Assembly: GCA_019241525.1 (NCBI GenBank)
Contig: JAFAWY010000035.1
Span: forward strand, 20,285-84,284
Length of the DNA stretch: 64,000 bases
From: Pseudonocardiales bacterium
Lineage (GTDB): Bacteria > Actinomycetota > Actinomycetes > Mycobacteriales > Pseudonocardiaceae
Direction of reading: 5' to 3'
Made by a program: the position numbers and the translations under genes. Under the pieces are notes generated by a model. The model saw nothing but the letters and a program-made list of their open reading frames with translations, did not search any database and was not told the origin of the DNA. Numbering within the stretch: the stretch's first letter is position 1; every line of letters starts with the position of its first letter. Positions 54,921 through 64,000 of this stretch are shown in pieces.

Positions 54921-55258
54921 GCGGCCTAAACCCGCAGATTGCCGACCAGCTCAAGCGCAACGCCGACGGCTTGGTGTGTGCCGTGGTACAGCAGCGTGGC
55001 AGCGGTGAGGTGCTGATGGTGGCCTGGATGGATGACGAGGCGCTGCACCGCACGCTGTCCACCCGTAAGGCCACCTACTGGTCGCGCAGCCGACAGACCT
55101 ACTGGGTCAAGGGAGAGACTTCCGGGCACACCCAGCATGTGCATGAGGTGCGGCTGGACTGCGACGGCGACGCGGTGTTGCTTGTCGTCGACCAAACCGG
55201 CCCGGCTTGTCACACCGGCTCAGCCACCTGCTTCAGCAGGTCGCTGAGCCGGTCGTGA
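54917..55258 (+). CDS. hisI: Phosphoribosyl-AMP cyclohydrolase
   Basis: A 113-residue zinc/magnesium enzyme that opens the adenine ring of phosphoribosyl-[47 protein letters not shown] and [12 protein letters not shown] are hallmarks; it lacks the HisE domain. GTG 54917 overlaps the hisF stop. The last 26 bases overlap the end of the convergent TetR gene. hisE and hisG are not in the window. Confidence 0.94.
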   Translation: MSGLNPQIADQLKRNADGLVCAVVQQRGSGEVLMVAWMDDEALHRTLSTRKATYWSRSRQTYWVKGETSGHTQHVHEVRLDCDGDAVLLVVDQTGPACHTGSATCFSRSLSRS

Positions 55259-55859
55259 GCTCACCCGTCAAGTAGCGCTGCAAGTTGGGGGCGATCGCGG
55301 CGACCACGGTGTCGTGGTCGGCCGACGCCAGCGGCTCGAGGCGGATCACGTAACGCACCATCGCCAGGCCCGCAATCTGCGTACCGCACAGTGCTGTCCG
55401 CAGCTCAGGCCGGTCCGGAGCGACTACGGAGACGATCCGGCCGAAGATCATCCGGCTGACGAACTCACGCATCATCCGGGCAGCTCCCTCATGACTTGCC
55501 ACGCTGCGCACCAGCGCAGTGAAGGCACCACCACCGTTGGTGTCCCAGACCGACAGGAAGGTGCGAAGGACACGTTCGGCTATCTGGCTGGGCTCGCCGT
55601 CGAGGACCCGGCGGATGATGTCTTCAGGGTCAACCGGCAGCTGCAGCGCGGCGACGAACAATCCATCCTTGCCACCGAACCAGTGATTGACCATTGCGGG
55701 ATCCATCCCAGCCCGCTGGGCGATCCCGCGCACCGTAGCGCCGTCAAAACCACGCTCGGTGAACTCGACCCTGGCCGCATCGAGCAGAGCCGCTCGCGTG
55801 TTCTCCCCGGCCCGGCGGCGGCCGCGAGGCCGGGTCTGCCGGGTGCCCTCGAGTGCCAC
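55233..55859 (-). CDS. TetR-family transcriptional regulator next to trpE
   Basis: A 208-residue regulator. After a basic N-terminus ([20 protein letters not shown]) comes the HTH ([39 protein letters not shown]) and a helical ligand domain. GTG 55859 was chosen because AAAAAGGGGGG lies just upstream; a GTG at 55904 would add 15 residues. Divergent from trpE, with an inverted repeat (55871-55890) just upstream of its start, it probably represses itself and perhaps trpE. It overlaps hisI by 26 bases at the 3' ends. Confidence 0.87.
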   Translation of the reverse strand: MALEGTRQTRPRGRRRAGENTRAALLDAARVEFTERGFDGATVRGIAQRAGMDPAMVNHWFGGKDGLFVAALQLPVDPEDIIRRVLDGEPSQIAERVLRTFLSVWDTNGGGAFTALVRSVASHEGAARMMREFVSRMIFGRIVSVVAPDRPELRTALCGTQIAGLAMVRYVIRLEPLASADHDTVVAAIAPNLQRYLTGELTTGSATC

Positions 55860-55870
55860 GCGGCCCCCCT

Positions 55871-55890
55871 TTTTCAACAACAGCTGAAAA
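55871..55890. promoter_or_regulatory. Inverted repeat between TetR gene and trpE
   Basis: TTTTCA-N8-TGAAAA, 6-bp arms, lies 12 bases upstream of the TetR gene start and about 45 bases before trpE. It is a candidate operator for that TetR protein. Confidence 0.4.
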
Positions 55891-55924
55891 GGTATGCCCG
55901 ACACACTGCGGAGTCAACGGCGGG

Positions 55925-55930
55925 CACAAT
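55925..55930 (+). promoter_or_regulatory. Possible -10 element of leaderless trpE
   Basis: CACAAT ends six bases before ATG 55937 and there is no ribosome binding site. If correct, trpE has no leader and cannot be controlled by attenuation. Confidence 0.35.
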
Positions 55931-55936
55931 GTCTTC

Positions 55937-57499
55937 ATGGTGAGTATCCGCGCAAGTGGGATTGGGCAACTACGCCTGGATCGGGAGCGGTTTCGCGCCC
56001 TAGCGGTCAATCGCCGGGTTATCCCGGTGACCCGGACGCTGCTCGCCGACGGTGAGACGCCGCTGGGGGTGTACCGAAAACTTGCTCAAGGCCGTCCGGG
56101 AACGTTCCTGTTCGAGTCCGCGGAAAACGGCTCGTCATGGTCACGATGGTCGTTCGTCGGGGTGCACAGCGTCGCCACGCTGACCGAAGCCGGCGGTCGC
56201 ACGGTCTGGCGCGGTAAACCGCCGGTAGGGCTGCCCGGGGTAGCGCAGGAATGGGCCGGTACTCCACTGGAGGCGTTGCGGGCCGCGGTCGCCGCGCTGC
56301 ACACCGAGCCGCTGCCCGACCTGCCCCCGCTGACCGGCGGGATGGTCGGCTACTTGGGCTACGACGCGGTCCGGCGCCTGGAGCGGCTGCCCGAGTTGGC
56401 CCTCGACGACCTTAAGGTGCCCGAGTTGGTGATGCTGCTGGCCAGTGATCTCGCCGCGCTCGACCACCACGAAGGCACCATCACGTTGATCGCGAACGCG
56501 ATCAACTGGGATGACTCCCCACACCGGGTCGACGAGGCCTACGACGACGCGGTCGCCCGGTTGGATGCGATGGTGGCGCAGCTGTGCACGCCAGCGCCCG
56601 CCAGCGCGGCGGTATTCAGCCGGCCGGCACCAGACTTCGTGCGTCGCCGCAGCCCGGAGCAGCACTACGCCGCGGTGGAAACAGCCAAGGAGGCAATCCG
56701 CGCCGGTGAGGCGTTCCAGGTAGTGGTTTCCCAACGGTTCGAAATGGCGACCGACGCCGACCCGCTGGATATCTACCGGGTACTGCGCACCACCAATCCC
56801 AGCCCCTACATGTATCTGCTCACACTGGACGAGTTCAGCATCGTCGGCTGTAGCCCGGAATCGCTGGTCACCGTGCGGGACGGCAAGGTCACCACGCATC
56901 CGATCGCCGGCACCCGTCCCCGCGGGGCGGATCCGGACGAGGACGCCTGGCTGGAAAAAGATCTGATGGTCGACGAGAAGGAACGCGCCGAACACCTCAT
57001 GCTGGTTGACCTCGGCCGCAACGACGTCGGGCGGGTGTGCCGGCCCGGTTCGGTGCACGTTACCGACTTCTTCCGGGTCGAGCGCTACAGCCATGTGATG
57101 CACCTGGTGTCAACGGTCACCGGTCAGTTGGCCTCCGGGCACACCGCGTTCGACGCCGTGGCCGCCTGCTTCCCGGCGGGAACGCTGTCCGGAGCACCCA
57201 AACCACGGGCGATGGAGCTCATCGAGGAGCTGGAACCCACCCGGCGGGGGGTGTACGGGGGAGTAGTCGGCTACCTCGACTTCGCGGGTGACGCCGACAC
57301 CGCGATCGCCATCCGTACCGCCGTGGTCCGCAACGGGGTCGCCTACGTGCAGGCCGGTGGCGGCATCGTCGCCGACTCCGACCCTGTGGCTGAAGACGCC
57401 GAGTGCCTGAACAAAGCGGGTGCAGTGCTGGCCGCCATCGCCGCTGCGGGGACTCTGCGCCTGGCTACCGGGGAAACCGCCGAGTCGTTGCGTGCCTGA
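55937..57499 (+). CDS. trpE: Anthranilate synthase component I
   Basis: A 520-residue chorismate-using enzyme, close in pattern to mycobacterial Trp[21 protein letters not shown] (tryptophan-sensing region with the ESAENG/S motif), [51 protein letters not shown] and [19 protein letters not shown]. It makes anthranilate with a TrpG glutaminase, which is not encoded here. ATG 55937 fits the family N-terminus. It leads trpE-trpM-trpC-trpB-trpA. Confidence 0.95.
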   Translation: MVSIRASGIGQLRLDRERFRALAVNRRVIPVTRTLLADGETPLGVYRKLAQGRPGTFLFESAENGSSWSRWSFVGVHSVATLTEAGGRTVWRGKPPVGLPGVAQEWAGTPLEALRAAVAALHTEPLPDLPPLTGGMVGYLGYDAVRRLERLPELALDDLKVPELVMLLASDLAALDHHEGTITLIANAINWDDSPHRVDEAYDDAVARLDAMVAQLCTPAPASAAVFSRPAPDFVRRRSPEQHYAAVETAKEAIRAGEAFQVVVSQRFEMATDADPLDIYRVLRTTNPSPYMYLLTLDEFSIVGCSPESLVTVRDGKVTTHPIAGTRPRGADPDEDAWLEKDLMVDEKERAEHLMLVDLGRNDVGRVCRPGSVHVTDFFRVERYSHVMHLVSTVTGQLASGHTAFDAVAACFPAGTLSGAPKPRAMELIEELEPTRRGVYGGVVGYLDFAGDADTAIAIRTAVVRNGVAYVQAGGGIVADSDPVAEDAECLNKAGAVLAAIAAAGTLRLATGETAESLRA

Positions 57500-58103
57500 T
57501 CGTTCCAAGTCACCCCGCGTGCTGGTAGTCACCATCGCGGCGCTGATTGCGGCATCGGCGGCGCTGGCCGGCGCGGCGAGCGTGGGCTGGGCGCAGCTTG
57601 AGGTCCAGACGCCGCTGCGGGGCCTCGTCGGGATTCGGCTGGGCGGCTCGGAGGTGCTGGCGGCGCTGGGTCCGCTGGCGGCGTTCGCCCTCGCGGCGGT
57701 GGCTGCGGTGCTCGCAACGGGCGGGGCGCTGCGTTGGCTGCTCGGCGCGTTACTGCTCGGTGCCGCGGTGCCGCCGGCCGTCGCGGTACTACGGGCCTTC
57801 GATACCCGGTGGCTCACCGATCTCACCCTGTCCGCGGCGCAGCGGCCCGCCTTGTCGGTGCCGCTCGGTCCGGCGACCATCCTGTTCGCGGGGCCGGTAC
57901 TGGCCGCGGTGGGGGCAGGGTTGCTTGCTGCGGCGGGTATCACGCTTATCGCGCGGGGGCACCGGATGCCCCGGCTGGGCCGCCGCTACCAGACCCCGGC
58001 GGCCCGAGTGGCGGGACCAACACCGCCAGACGGGGGTCGACTGTGGGAACGGTTGGACGCTGGCGAGGATCCCACCGCTCCGCCGACACCCCCGGTGAGG
58101 TGA
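57492..58103 (+). CDS. Trp-operon-associated membrane protein (TIGR02234-like)
   Basis: A 203-residue protein with four hydrophobic segments (about 10-32, 53-76, 80-100 and 127-152), a PxxAxxRxxD-like connecting loop ([12 protein letters not shown]) and a basic/proline tail. It matches the actinobacterial membrane protein always found between trpE and trpC (Rv1610 in M. tuberculosis). Its role in tryptophan metabolism is unknown. GTG 57492 overlaps the trpE end by 8 bases, suggesting coupling. Confidence 0.83.
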   Translation: MPDRSKSPRVLVVTIAALIAASAALAGAASVGWAQLEVQTPLRGLVGIRLGGSEVLAALGPLAAFALAAVAAVLATGGALRWLLGALLLGAAVPPAVAVLRAFDTRWLTDLTLSAAQRPALSVPLGPATILFAGPVLAAVGAGLLAAAGITLIARGHRMPRLGRRYQTPAARVAGPTPPDGGRLWERLDAGEDPTAPPTPPVR

Positions 58104-58166
58104 CACCGAGCAGGTCGGAGCTAGCATCGGTACCCGGCTGTGCAAGGGGGGCGGAAGGGGAGAGGC

Positions 58167-58976
58167 TTGAGCGTCCTGGAAGCGATCCTCGAAGGAGTCC
58201 GAGCCGACCTCGCGGCCCGTGAAGCTGCCGTGGAATTCACTGAAATCAAGCGGCGTGCTACCCGGGTACCGGCTCCCCGGGATGCGATGGCTGCGTTGCG
58301 CAGTCCCGGCATCGGTGTCATCGCGGAAGTGAAGCGCCGCAGCCCGTCCAAGGGAATCCTGGCCGACATTCCCGACCCCGCCGCGCTTGCCGCTGACTAT
58401 GCCGAGGCCGGCGCCCGCATGATCAGCGTGCTTACCGAGGGCCGGCGCTTCGGCGGTTCGCTGGCCGACCTGGACGCCGTCCGGGCCGTGGTCGACGTCC
58501 CAGTATTGCGTAAAGACTTCATCGTCAGCCCCTACCAGGTGCATGAAGCCCGGGCGCACGGGGCAGACGTGGTGCTGCTGATTGTCGCGGCGCTGGAACA
58601 GAACGCGCTGGTTGCACTGCTCGACCGGGTCGAGTCGTTAGGGATGGCGGCGCTAGTGGAGGTGCACACGGCAGAAGAGGCCGATCGTGCGCTGGAGGCC
58701 GGCGCCAAACTGATCGGTGTCAACGCCCGGGATCTGCACACGCTGGACGTCAACCCGGCGGTCTTCAGCAAGATCGCGCCGGGCTTGCCCCCCGATGTGC
58801 TGCGGGTAGCCGAGTCAGGGGTCCGAGGACCTGCGGACCTGATGGCCTACGCCGGTGCGGGCGCCGACGCGGTGCTCGTCGGCGAGGGCCTGGTGACCAG
58901 CGGCGACCCGAAGGCCGCCGTCACCCAGCTAGTGACCGCCGGGTCGCACCCGGCCTGTCCCAAGTCGGCACGGTGA
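58167..58976 (+). CDS. trpC: Indole-3-glycerol phosphate synthase
   Basis: A 269-residue TIM barrel that closes the indole ring. [65 protein letters not shown] and [12 protein letters not shown] contain the catalytic Lys and Glu residues. TTG 58167 ([18 protein letters not shown]) gives the family N-terminus and follows GGGGAGAGG closely; GTG 58140 is an alternative. Monofunctional, without a TrpF domain. Confidence 0.94.
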   Translation: MSVLEAILEGVRADLAAREAAVEFTEIKRRATRVPAPRDAMAALRSPGIGVIAEVKRRSPSKGILADIPDPAALAADYAEAGARMISVLTEGRRFGGSLADLDAVRAVVDVPVLRKDFIVSPYQVHEARAHGADVVLLIVAALEQNALVALLDRVESLGMAALVEVHTAEEADRALEAGAKLIGVNARDLHTLDVNPAVFSKIAPGLPPDVLRVAESGVRGPADLMAYAGAGADAVLVGEGLVTSGDPKAAVTQLVTAGSHPACPKSAR

Positions 58977-60208
58977 CCAAGATGGTGAGTATCCAACCCG
59001 CGCCGAGTACCGCCCAGCCCGATGTGAGCGGTCATTTCGGACGTTACGGCGGTCGGTTCGTGCCCGAGGCGCTCATCGCGGCCCTCGACGAGCTCACCGC
59101 CGCTTACACCAACGCCCGGTCGGACCCGGAGTTCACCGCTCGGCTCAATGGCCTGCTCGCCGACTACACCGGCCGGCCATCGCCGATCACCGAGACGCCT
59201 AGGTTGTCCCAGCATGCTGGCGGGGCACGGATCGTGCTCAAACGCGAGGACCTCAACCACACCGGCTCTCATAAGATCAACAATGTGCTGGGGCAGGCGC
59301 TGCTCACCCAGCGGATGGGCAAGCCCCGAGTGATCGCGGAGACCGGAGCGGGGCAGCACGGGGTCGCTACCGCCACCGCGTGCGCGCTGCTCGGGCTGCA
59401 ATGTGTGGTCTACATGGGTGAGGTAGACACCGAGCGCCAGGCACTCAACGTTGCGCGGATGCGCCTGCTCGGCGCCGAAGTCGTTCCGGTGAAGACTGGT
59501 TCACGCACGCTGAAAGACGCCATCAACGAGGCGCTGCGGGACTGGGTCACCAATGTGGATCACACGCACTACCTGCTCGGCACGGTTGCTGGGCCCCACC
59601 CTTTCCCGGTGATGGTGCGTGATTTCCACCGGGTCATCGGTTTGGAGGCGCGGGACCAGATGCTGGCCCGCTACGGCCGGCTACCCGACGCGGTGGCCGC
59701 GTGCGTCGGGGGCGGCTCCAACGCGATCGGCATCTTCCATCCGTTTATCGGCGACTCGAGCGTGCGACTAGTCGGCTTCGAGGCCGCCGGCGACGGGGTG
59801 GACACCGGCCGGCACGCCGCCACGCTGTCCGCCGGTGAGCCCGGAATGCTGCACGGCGCGCTGTCTTACCTGCTGCAAGACTCTGACGGGCAGACCATCG
59901 AGACGCACTCGATCTCCGCGGGGCTGGACTACCCGGGAGTGGGCCCTGAGCATTCCTGGCTGAAAGACACTGGGCGCGCGGAGTACCGGCCGATCACCGA
60001 CGCCCAGGCGATGGAGGCCTTCCAGCTGCTTTCTCGCACCGAGGGGATCATCCCGGCGATCGAGTCCGCACATGCCGTAGCCGGGGCGTTGCAACTCGGC
60101 GCGGAACTCGGTGAGGGTGCGTTGGTACTGGTCAACCTATCCGGGCGGGGCGATAAGGACGTGGATACCGCGGTGAAGTGGTTCAACTTGCTGGAGGACC
60201 AGCAATGA
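58973..60208 (+). CDS. trpB: Tryptophan synthase beta chain
   Basis: A 411-residue PLP enzyme joining indole and serine. Lys101 in [16 protein letters not shown] binds [46 protein letters not shown] and the C-terminal NLSGRGDKD are complete. GTG 58973 overlaps the trpC stop. It is the standard TrpB1 type that pairs with TrpA. Confidence 0.96.
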   Translation: MTKMVSIQPAPSTAQPDVSGHFGRYGGRFVPEALIAALDELTAAYTNARSDPEFTARLNGLLADYTGRPSPITETPRLSQHAGGARIVLKREDLNHTGSHKINNVLGQALLTQRMGKPRVIAETGAGQHGVATATACALLGLQCVVYMGEVDTERQALNVARMRLLGAEVVPVKTGSRTLKDAINEALRDWVTNVDHTHYLLGTVAGPHPFPVMVRDFHRVIGLEARDQMLARYGRLPDAVAACVGGGSNAIGIFHPFIGDSSVRLVGFEAAGDGVDTGRHAATLSAGEPGMLHGALSYLLQDSDGQTIETHSISAGLDYPGVGPEHSWLKDTGRAEYRPITDAQAMEAFQLLSRTEGIIPAIESAHAVAGALQLGAELGEGALVLVNLSGRGDKDVDTAVKWFNLLEDQQ

Positions 60209-61005
60209 CCTCCCGGCTGGCGCCGCTGTTCGATGCCTGCGCTGCCGACCATCGGGCAGCGCTGGTCGGTTACCTACCCGCGGGCTTCCCGACGGTAGAC
60301 GGCTCGCTGGCCCTGCTGCGAGCCATGCTGGACGGCGGTTGCGACCTGGTCGAAGTTGGAGTGCCCTACTCCGATCCTGTCCTGGACGGGCCGACCATCC
60401 AAGCCGCCGCGGACACGGCACTGCGTGGCGGCACCCGGATGCGAGATGTGCTGTCTGTGGTGGAGTCGATCGCGGGCTCCGGGGGGAGGGCCGTGGTGAT
60501 GACCTACTGGAACCCGGTGCACCGCTACGGCGTGGACGCCCTCGCCCGGGATCTGGCCGCGGCCGGAGGGGTCGGCGTCATCACGCCTGACCTGATTCCC
60601 GACGAGGCGCACGACTGGCTTGACGCGGCGCAAGCGCACAACCTAGACCGGATCTTCCTGGTTGCTCCCTCGTCAACCGACCAGCGGATCGCCGCCACCG
60701 CCGCCGCCACCCGCGGATTCCTCTACGCCAGTTCGGTGATGGGCGTGACTGGTGCCCGGGATGTGGTGAGCCATGCTGCGGGGACCCTGGTCAGCCGGGT
60801 GCGCGAACTGGCGCCGGGGCTGCCGGTAGGCGTTGGGCTTGGGGTTCGTAATGGTGCGCAGGCAGCTGAGGTGGCGGCTTTCGCCGATGCCGTGATCGTC
60901 GGCTCTGCCTTCGTCACCGCCGCGGCGGACGGTGAACCCGGCGTCCACGCGCTGGCTGCCGACCTCGCCACCGGCGTCCGCCGCACCGCCCCGCAACCTG
61001 CCTGA
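60205..61005 (+). CDS. trpA: Tryptophan synthase alpha chain
   Basis: A 266-residue TIM barrel cleaving indole-3-glycerol phosphate. Catalytic Glu50 and Asp61 lie in [64 protein letters not shown] and [10 protein letters not shown] are conserved. ATG 60205 overlaps the trpB stop (ATGA). Last gene of the trp unit; lgt begins 99 bases later. Confidence 0.95.
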   Translation: MTSRLAPLFDACAADHRAALVGYLPAGFPTVDGSLALLRAMLDGGCDLVEVGVPYSDPVLDGPTIQAAADTALRGGTRMRDVLSVVESIAGSGGRAVVMTYWNPVHRYGVDALARDLAAAGGVGVITPDLIPDEAHDWLDAAQAHNLDRIFLVAPSSTDQRIAATAAATRGFLYASSVMGVTGARDVVSHAAGTLVSRVRELAPGLPVGVGLGVRNGAQAAEVAAFADAVIVGSAFVTAAADGEPGVHALAADLATGVRRTAPQPA

Positions 61006-61104
61006 CCGTCCCTCCGTCCTGCGTCCGACCCGCTCTGTGACCGCTGGACGGGCCCTCTAACGATGCTCCAGCCCGCTGATTGCGTCGTTTGGGGGAGAGA
61101 TAGC

Positions 61105-62001
61105 GTGTCGCCCGTGCTCACCGCGATGTTTTTTAGCTCGATTCCCAGTCCAGATCGGGGGGTCTGGTACTTGGGACCGGTGCCAATCCGCGCTTATGCC
61201 CTGTGCATCATCGCCGCGATCATCGTGGCGATCCTCTGGGGCGAGCGGCGCTGGCGAGCTCGGGGCGGTCAAGCCGGGGCGGTAACCGACATCGCGGTGT
61301 TTGCGGTGCCGTTCGGTCTGGTGGGTGGGCGTCTGTATCACGTCGCTACGGACTGGGAGAAATATTTCGGGCCGGGTGGAGATCCGGTAGCGGCGTTGGA
61401 GGTCTGGAAAGGTGGCCTCGGTATTTGGGGCGCGATCGCGCTGGGAGCCCTTGGCGCCTGGATTGGCTGCCGCCGCCGGGGTATCCCGCTGCCCGCGATG
61501 GCCGACGCCGTCGCGCCCGCTATCGCGGTCGCCCAGGCGATCGGTCGGTTGGGCAACTACTTCAACCAGGAACTCTACGGCGGCCCGACGTCGCTGCCAT
61601 GGGGATTGGAGATCCGCGAGCGGGTGAACCCGGCCACTGGAATCCCGGACCCACTCAACGGGATCGCGCAGGGCCCACCGGTGGAAGTCGTACACCCGAC
61701 CTTCCTGTACGAGATGGTCTGGGACCTCGGTGTCGCGGCGTTGGTGATATGGGCCGACCGTCGCTTCCGGTTGGGCCATGGGCGCGCCTTTGCTCTGTAT
61801 GTCGCGGGCTACACCGCTGGCCGGTTCTGGATCGAGCTGATGCGTGCTGACCCGGCCACCATGGTCTTCGGGTTGCGCATCAATGTGATCACCTCGGCTG
61901 TGGTCTTCATCGCCGCGGTGATTTACCTGGCGGTGGCGCCCCGGGGGCGGGAGGAGCCTGACACGCTCGCCAAGCGCAAAGAGTCGGCGCTGGCCTCCTA
62001 G
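61105..62001 (+). CDS. lgt: Prolipoprotein diacylglyceryl transferase
   Basis: A 298-residue, seven-helix membrane enzyme that moves diacylglycerol from phosphatidylglycerol to the lipobox cysteine. The Lgt signature IGRLGNYFNQELYGGPTSLP, GGRLYHVATDWEKY and HPTFLYEMVWD are intact. GTG 61105 follows GGGGGAGA. It has the same place after trpA as in mycobacteria. It would process lipoproteins such as the DUF3761 protein in this window. Confidence 0.95.
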   Translation: MSPVLTAMFFSSIPSPDRGVWYLGPVPIRAYALCIIAAIIVAILWGERRWRARGGQAGAVTDIAVFAVPFGLVGGRLYHVATDWEKYFGPGGDPVAALEVWKGGLGIWGAIALGALGAWIGCRRRGIPLPAMADAVAPAIAVAQAIGRLGNYFNQELYGGPTSLPWGLEIRERVNPATGIPDPLNGIAQGPPVEVVHPTFLYEMVWDLGVAALVIWADRRFRLGHGRAFALYVAGYTAGRFWIELMRADPATMVFGLRINVITSAVVFIAAVIYLAVAPRGREEPDTLAKRKESALAS

Positions 62002-62017
62002 CCGCCTGCCGCGCCGC

Positions 62018-62023
62018 TAGCAT
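62018..62023 (+). promoter_or_regulatory. Likely -10 element of the leaderless DUF2461 gene
   Basis: TAGCAT, then six bases, then GTG 62030, with no ribosome binding site. Confidence 0.45.
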
Positions 62024-62029
62024 GCGGCG

Positions 62030-62671
62030 GTGCGTTTCGAGGGGTTCGGCGAGTACGCGGTCGACTTCTACGAGGGGTTGGCAGCAGACAATTCGAAGGC
62101 CTACTGGACCGATCACAAGGCCATCTACGACGAGCAGATCCGCGGCCCGATGCTGGCACTGCTGGCCGAGCTCGAAACGGAGTTCGGCACCGGCAAGATC
62201 TTCCGCCCGTACCGTGACGTCCGGTTCAGCGGCGACAAGAGCCCGTACAAGACGCATTGCGGAGCAGTGATGCACGTGCCCGGGGCCGCCTTCTACACCC
62301 AGTTGGGCGCCGATGGTCTGCTCGTCGCAGGTGGCGCCTACCACTGGTCTGCTGACCAGCTTGCCCGCTACCGGCAGGCGGTGGACGCCGAGCGCAGCGG
62401 TGAAGAGCTACGGCACCTGCTGGCGGCGATGCCTGGCAACGCTGGGATGCAGCGCGGAGGTGAGCTGCTGCGCTCACGTCCCCGGGGTAGCCGGGTCGAC
62501 CACCCGCGACTGGACCTGTTGCGGCAGCGCTCGCTGTACCTGTGGCGATCCTGGCCGCCCGACGAGGTGTTGCACCAGCGCAGGTGCCTAGATCGGGTTC
62601 GGGACGGCTGGCGGATCACCCGACCGCTGACCGACTGGCTGGCCAGGCACGTCGGAGTCAGTGCGAGCTAG
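62030..62671 (+). CDS. DUF2461 family protein
   Basis: A 213-residue protein with the DUF2461 signature: FEGFGEYAVDFYEGLAADNS, KAYWTDHKAIYDEQIRGPM, RDVRFSGDKSPYKTHCGAVM and GADGLLVAGGAYHWSADQLA. The family is widespread and has no established function. GTG 62030 is the family start. It lies between lgt and pyk, a position shared with several relatives. Confidence 0.87.
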   Translation: MRFEGFGEYAVDFYEGLAADNSKAYWTDHKAIYDEQIRGPMLALLAELETEFGTGKIFRPYRDVRFSGDKSPYKTHCGAVMHVPGAAFYTQLGADGLLVAGGAYHWSADQLARYRQAVDAERSGEELRHLLAAMPGNAGMQRGGELLRSRPRGSRVDHPRLDLLRQRSLYLWRSWPPDEVLHQRRCLDRVRDGWRITRPLTDWLARHVGVSAS

Positions 62672-62719
62672 CCATTCTCTGGACATCTGACGGCCATGAG
62701 GTTGATCCGGCAACAGGGC

Positions 62720-62725
62720 TAGTCT
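62720..62725 (+). promoter_or_regulatory. Possible -10 element of pyk
   Basis: TAGTCT, then eight bases, then ATG 62734. No ribosome binding site is visible, so the transcript is probably leaderless or nearly so. Confidence 0.4.
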
Positions 62726-62733
62726 GTGCCACT

Positions 62734-64000
62734 ATGAGACGCGCGAAGATCGTTTGTACGATCGGCCCGGTCACCGCGACCCCGGAGAAGATCCGAGAGT
62801 TGGTCTGGGCCGGGATGGACGTTGCTCGGCTCAACTTCAGCCATGGTTCGCACGCTGATCATGCACGGGTCTATTCCATGGTCCGGGAGGCCAGTGACCA
62901 GGCTGGCCGGGCAGTCGGGATCGTGGCCGATCTGCAGGGCCCCAAAATCCGGTTGGGTCGGTTCGCCGGTGGCCCCGTGCAGTGGCGCACCGGTGATGAG
63001 GTGCGAGTGACCGTCGCAGACGTGCCCGGCACTCACGACCGGGTTTCCACCACGTATGCCGGGTTGGCCACCGATGCCCGCGAGGGCGACTCGTTGCTGG
63101 TAGACGATGGCAAGGTTGCCTTGCTGGTACGCAAGGTCGAGGAGACCGAGGTGGTCTGCGAGGTGATCGAAGGCGGTGTAGTCAGCGATCACAAGGGACT
63201 ATCGCTGCCTGGGATGAACGTGTCGGTGCCGGCGCTATCCGCGAAGGACATCGCTGACCTGGAGTTCGCACTGCGGTTGCGGGTCGACATGGTGGCGCTG
63301 TCGTTCGTCCGGTCACCAGCCGATATCGATCTGGTGCATCGCACGATGGACGCGGTGCCGGGCGGCCGGCTACCGGTCATCGCCAAGCTGGAAAAGCCTG
63401 AGGCGGTGGACAATCTCGAGGCGATCGTGCTGGCCTTCGATGGAGTGATGGTGGCGCGGGGAGACCTCGGGGTGGAGTTGCCTCTGGAGAACGTGCCGCT
63501 GGTGCAGAAGCGGGCCATTCAGGTGGCCCGGGAGAACGCCAAGCCGATCATCGTGGCAACCCAGATGCTCGATTCCATGATCGGTAATGCCCGGCCGACC
63601 CGGGCGGAGGCATCCGACGTGGCCAACGCGGTGCTTGACGGCACCGACGCAGTGATGCTCTCCGGGGAGACCAGCGTTGGTCGTTACCCTATCGAGTCGG
63701 TGAAAACCATGAGCCGGATCGTGGAGGCCGTGGAGACCGGCTCGCCCCATGTCCCGCCGCTGAACCATGTGCCACGGACCAAGCGGGGTGTGCTGTCCTA
63801 CGCGGCGCGCAACATCGGCGAGCAGCTCGAGGCCAAGGCGCTGGTGGCGTTCACGCAGTCCGGTGACACGGTTCGCCGGCTGGCCCGGCTGCACACGCAG
63901 CTGCCGCTGCTGGCGTTCACCCCGGAAGCGCCCGTCCGCAACCAGCTCGCGCTGACCTGGGGAACCGAGACGTTCCTGGTGGACCGAGTCGAGACCACCA
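62734..64000 (+). CDS. pyk: Pyruvate kinase (3' end outside window)
   Basis: The first 422 residues of a glycolytic enzyme that makes pyruvate and ATP from phosphoenolpyruvate and ADP. MRRAKIVCTIGP, DVARLNFSHG, ADLQGPKIRLG, catalytic Lys218 (VIAKLEKPEAV), metal and substrate residues around 242-247 (MVARGDLGVELP), PTRAEASDVANAVLDGTDAV and MLSGETSVGRYP are present. The B domain (about 70-170) is complete and the allosteric C domain is cut by the right edge. ATG 62734 is the family start. Confidence 0.95.
   Translation, partial: MRRAKIVCTIGPVTATPEKIRELVWAGMDVARLNFSHGSHADHARVYSMVREASDQAGRAVGIVADLQGPKIRLGRFAGGPVQWRTGDEVRVTVADVPGTHDRVSTTYAGLATDAREGDSLLVDDGKVALLVRKVEETEVVCEVIEGGVVSDHKGLSLPGMNVSVPALSAKDIADLEFALRLRVDMVALSFVRSPADIDLVHRTMDAVPGGRLPVIAKLEKPEAVDNLEAIVLAFDGVMVARGDLGVELPLENVPLVQKRAIQVARENAKPIIVATQMLDSMIGNARPTRAEASDVANAVLDGTDAVMLSGETSVGRYPIESVKTMSRIVEAVETGSPHVPPLNHVPRTKRGVLSYAARNIGEQLEAKALVAFTQSGDTVRRLARLHTQLPLLAFTPEAPVRNQLALTWGTETFLVDRVETT

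Noticed and set aside
55853..55937. Trp attenuator or leader peptide before trpE
   Set aside because: No short frame with tandem Trp codons and no competing hairpins are visible.

Overview
The window is chromosomal DNA from a high-GC Gram-positive bacterium (Actinobacteria), most likely Pseudonocardiales. The evidence is GTG starts, an XRE(DUF5753)/DUF397 pair, a bioB-bsaP-DUF2567 cluster, a PriA-type HisA with no trpF nearby, and the gene order nrtR-nadABC, hisDCB, hisHAFI, trpE-(membrane protein)-trpCBA, lgt, pyk. This order closely follows the Mycobacterium tuberculosis block bioB to pykA. The family assignment is inference; the phylum is secure. No rRNA, tRNA, CRISPR array or intact insertion sequence was seen.

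Left third (1-23 kb), accessory and signalling. It holds three very large ATPase regulators: a SARP/AfsR type cut by the left edge, a LuxR type, and a cyclase-AAA-TPR type. Between them lie a galactose-oxidase-like copper radical oxidase, a DoxX protein, an orphan hemA, a Crp/Fnr regulator, and a divergent pair made of a lipoxygenase-like protein and a cyclooxygenase/alpha-dioxygenase-like heme enzyme. The promoter shared by that pair carries a perfect TGTGA-N6-TCACA box. The crp-like gene next door has a one-mismatch box in front of it and the matching recognition helix, and the next gene on the other side encodes a class III nucleotide cyclase domain. I read this as a candidate cAMP/Crp-controlled oxylipin locus, the best candidate here for an undescribed system. 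A sigma factor, a second DoxX protein, a membrane protein and an Rv3722c-like aspartate aminotransferase follow.

Middle (23-36 kb). argS with DUF488-zinc ribbon, glgX, a lipoprotein, an LtrA-family membrane protein, a gene-poor kilobase with two strong inverted repeats and a phage-type zinc protein, an SMR efflux protein behind a palindromic operator, the XRE/DUF397 pair, then bioB-bsaP-DUF2567 and the convergent nrtR-LON pair.

Right (36-64 kb), biosynthesis. nadABC behind an NrtR operator; a SnoaL protein; a secreted M14 carboxypeptidase; hisD-hisC-hisB plus a 49-residue membrane protein. Then come about 7.8 kb of nine unrelated genes (SnoaL, LuxR, FAD reductase, an unknown 406-residue protein, TetR, DJ-1/PfpI, two hypotheticals, a methyltransferase) that split the his operon. 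In this insert, a TetR-type promoter with two operators occurs twice, before and after the DJ-1 gene, with identical spacing. The his genes resume as hisH-hisA-hisF-hisI, followed by TetR, trpE-trpM-trpC-trpB-trpA, lgt, DUF2461 and the first four-fifths or so of pyk. Many starts in this half show a -10-like TANNNT six to eight bases before the start codon and no ribosome binding site, suggesting leaderless transcripts.
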